Source: Fibrella aestuarina BUZ 2 (lineage in GTDB: Bacteria > Bacteroidota > Bacteroidia > Cytophagales > Spirosomataceae). Taken from it: DNA of 64,000 nt. The translations under genes were made by a program, and so were the position numbers. The number at the start of each line of letters is the position of its first letter. The stretch's first letter is position 1. Below the pieces are notes generated by a model, which worked only from the letters and a program-made list of their open reading frames with translations, was not told the DNA's origin and made no database searches. Positions 62,518 to 64,000 of the stretch are shown here, piece after piece. The stretch covers positions 3,169,451 through 3,233,450 of the forward strand of contig NC_020054.1 in assembly GCF_000331105.1 (NCBI RefSeq). Reading direction: 5' to 3'.

Positions 62518-63717
62518 ATGACTACGCTCCGAAAGACCACGTACCTGTTGCTGGCCATCCTAGCCATCTTTGTCTTGCCCTGGGTAGGCGCCAGTATCCA
62601 GTATCAAGACCAGTTTCCGCCCGATTTCTTCGCATATCCTATGTTGTCATCCCCTCAGCAGGAGGCCTTCAGCTGGCCCATATTTCTGCTGTTTGCGGGG
62701 TTGTCGGTGGCGGTGATCGTGCTGTATCTGTTTCCCCGGCTGTTCGGGTTCCGGGCGGTCCCGCAACCCGACTATCGCCCTGCCAAACGAGTCGGCTTCC
62801 CCCTCTGGTTCTGGCTTGGGCTGGTGTCGTGGGGCGGGGTGGCGGTGCTGCTCTGGACCAAAGCGACGGGCCCCGCCTGGCTGCTGCACTGGTCTGATAT
62901 GCCGCTATTCTGGGGGTTTGCGCTCATGATCGACGGCTGGGTGTATGTGCGGCAGGAGGGCCGGTCGCTGATCAGCCGGGTGCCGCAGGAAGTAATCGGG
63001 ATCGGGGTGTCGTCGGTGATGGGCTGGATGCTCTTCGAATACCTTAATTTCTTTGTCGAAGACAACTGGTTCTATCCCAAAGGCGACATCATCGACCGCG
63101 AGGAGTTTCTGCTCTATGCGGCCGTTATCTCGTCGGGCCTGCTGCCGCTGGCGTTCGAGTGGTACAGCCTCTTCAAGAGCATACCCGCCCTCCGCGAGCG
63201 GTTTTCGCTGGGGCCGAAGATCGTATTGCCCGAGTGGCTAAAGACCACCGCGCTCTGGTTATCGGTGGTATTGCTGGTGTTGGCGGGGCTCTTCCCTGCG
63301 CAACTGTTCTTCACGCTTTGGCTCACGCCGGCCATCCTGTTGGCTACCGTACTCGACAAAATCGGCGTCTGGACGCCCCTGCGCCCCATCGGGCAGGGCA
63401 ACTGGACACCCGCTCTGCTGATTGCCCTGAGCTACCTGATCGAGGGATTTTTCATCGAAGGGCAGAATTATTTCAGCGCGACGCACGGGCCCAACCGCGA
63501 GATTCTTTACACCATGGCCCCCGCCTACTGGCAGTACAACCTCCCCTACGTGAATGCGTATCACCTGTTTGAAATGCCGCTCATCGGGTACTCGGGTTAC
63601 CTGCCCTTTGGTGTCTATTGCTGGCTGTGGTGGATCGCCTTCGCCACCCTGCAGGGAATTCCATCCCGCTTTTTTCAGGAAGCCCCGTTTCAGCCGCATA
63701 AGCCCGAGCCCGCATGA
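62518..63717 (+). CDS. Uncharacterised polytopic membrane protein
   Basis: 399 aa with some nine or ten hydrophobic segments and Trp-rich loops (FPLWFWLGLVSWGGVAVLLW, LLHWSDMPLFWGFALMIDGW, VSSVMGWMLFEYLNFFVEDN, FTLWLTPAILLATVLDKIGV, YLPFGVYCWLWWIAFATLQG). Conserved-looking motifs GWVYVR and FEYLNFFVEDNWFY suggest an intramembrane site, but I do not recognise a family. Overlaps the following gene start by 4 bp (ATGA), so it is translationally coupled with it. Confidence 0.7.
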   Translation: MTTLRKTTYLLLAILAIFVLPWVGASIQYQDQFPPDFFAYPMLSSPQQEAFSWPIFLLFAGLSVAVIVLYLFPRLFGFRAVPQPDYRPAKRVGFPLWFWLGLVSWGGVAVLLWTKATGPAWLLHWSDMPLFWGFALMIDGWVYVRQEGRSLISRVPQEVIGIGVSSVMGWMLFEYLNFFVEDNWFYPKGDIIDREEFLLYAAVISSGLLPLAFEWYSLFKSIPALRERFSLGPKIVLPEWLKTTALWLSVVLLVLAGLFPAQLFFTLWLTPAILLATVLDKIGVWTPLRPIGQGNWTPALLIALSYLIEGFFIEGQNYFSATHGPNREILYTMAPAYWQYNLPYVNAYHLFEMPLIGYSGYLPFGVYCWLWWIAFATLQGIPSRFFQEAPFQPHKPEPA

Positions 63718-64000
63718 GCCTACGTCTCGTACTGCTGCTGCTGTTCGTCGGCTGTCCGGTCTGGTCACTGGCTCAGCCGATTGTCTGGACCGGACAAGCT
63801 GACTTCCTGACGATTGGCGACCGGGTCTCGATCCTGACCGACACGACGGGGAACCTGACCATCGGGCAGGTCACGTCGCCTGCCTTTCAGGGGCGATTCA
63901 GGCCTTCTAGGCAGGTGATTATCAACGTGGGCTTCTCTGACCGAATTCATTGGCTGCGGTTTTCGGTTGACAACCCCACGCCGGACAAGCTGTTGCTGGA
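63714..64000 (+). CDS. 7TMR-DISMED2-type receptor or sensor kinase, 5' part (3' end outside window)
   Basis: 95 complete codons of a reading frame open to the window end. Signal peptide LRLVLLLLFVGCPVWSLAQP, then beta-rich sequence (VWTGQADFLTIGDRVSILTD) and DRIHWLRFSVDNPTPDKLLL, the typical end-of-first-strand motif of the extracellular 7TMR-DISM extracellular domain 2. In Bacteroidota this domain sits in front of a 7TM region and a histidine kinase, LytTR or adenylate cyclase; which one cannot be seen here. Confidence 0.7.
   Translation, partial: MSLRLVLLLLFVGCPVWSLAQPIVWTGQADFLTIGDRVSILTDTTGNLTIGQVTSPAFQGRFRPSRQVIINVGFSDRIHWLRFSVDNPTPDKLLL

Overview
The window reads as a chromosomal segment of a moderately GC-rich member of the Bacteroidota, most likely order Cytophagales, family Spirosomaceae or a close relative. 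The grounds are a SusC/SusD pair, several other TonB-dependent or outer-membrane proteins, a fused CcoN-CcoO cbb3 oxidase with a single-heme CcoP, families largely confined to Bacteroidota (DUF4249, DUF6580, DUF1361-like), TTTG-N19-TAnnTTTG promoter architecture upstream of the sugar-phosphate mutase, and weak or absent Shine-Dalgarno sequences. The genus assignment is inference. No rRNA, tRNA, CRISPR array, intact insertion sequence, prophage or replication origin was recognised.

Layout. 1-2165: 3' end of a heme-binding HEAT-repeat protein, a small ORF and a Tat-exported sugar isomerase, closed by a 40-bp perfect inverted repeat. 2167-7594: CBM48 protein, gyrB and ppk1. 7595-8037: decayed Uma2-type gene. 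8023-20883: microaerobic respiration locus, with ccoS-ccoNO-ccoQ-ccoP-ccoG-ccoH-safE on the minus strand, a small Cys-rich protein, group III truncated haemoglobin, fatty acid desaturase and thioredoxin-fold protein on the plus strand, then divergent hemN and the ccoI copper ATPase. CTGA-N6-TCAG / TGAT-N4-ATCA boxes resembling Fnr sites occur in three intergenic gaps of this locus. 21112-27032: DUF3445 heme protein, methionine aminopeptidase, NTF2-like protein, nucleoside transporter, extended D-Ala-D-Ala ligase relative. 27270-36566: SusC, SusD, orphan secreted protein and a large VCBS/UnbV lipoprotein. 36575-38613: XRE regulator with two DUF2975 membrane proteins. 38776-43999: phosphosugar mutase and assorted housekeeping genes. 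44103-45860: AT-rich patch (SnoaL-like, WYL regulator, small membrane protein). 45964-53081: four-gene outer-membrane operon (orphan protein, STN-TonB receptor, DUF4249, MG2-like protein). 53420-58293: GNAT, RluA pseudouridine synthase, PLP desulfhydrase, histidine kinase, DUF421. 58380-61506: cobalamin lower-ligand genes cobT-cobS-cobC plus DUF6580 membrane protein. 61709-64000: three membrane-protein genes, the last cut by the window end.

The genes form one obvious functional block (assembly and operation of a high-affinity cbb3 oxidase, with oxygen-independent haem synthesis and copper loading), one cofactor block (nucleotide-loop assembly of cobalamin) and two outer-membrane uptake or surface blocks. 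Members of an uncharacterised secreted family (32460-33161 and 52335-53081) occur at both outer-membrane blocks.

Two sequence-level patterns are not explained by genes. The 7-mer GGTACGT (either strand) occurs about 85 times by eye against roughly 8 expected, in coding and non-coding DNA. In addition, several gene boundaries carry long near-perfect inverted repeats (30-47 bp arms) whose sequences mostly differ from one another.
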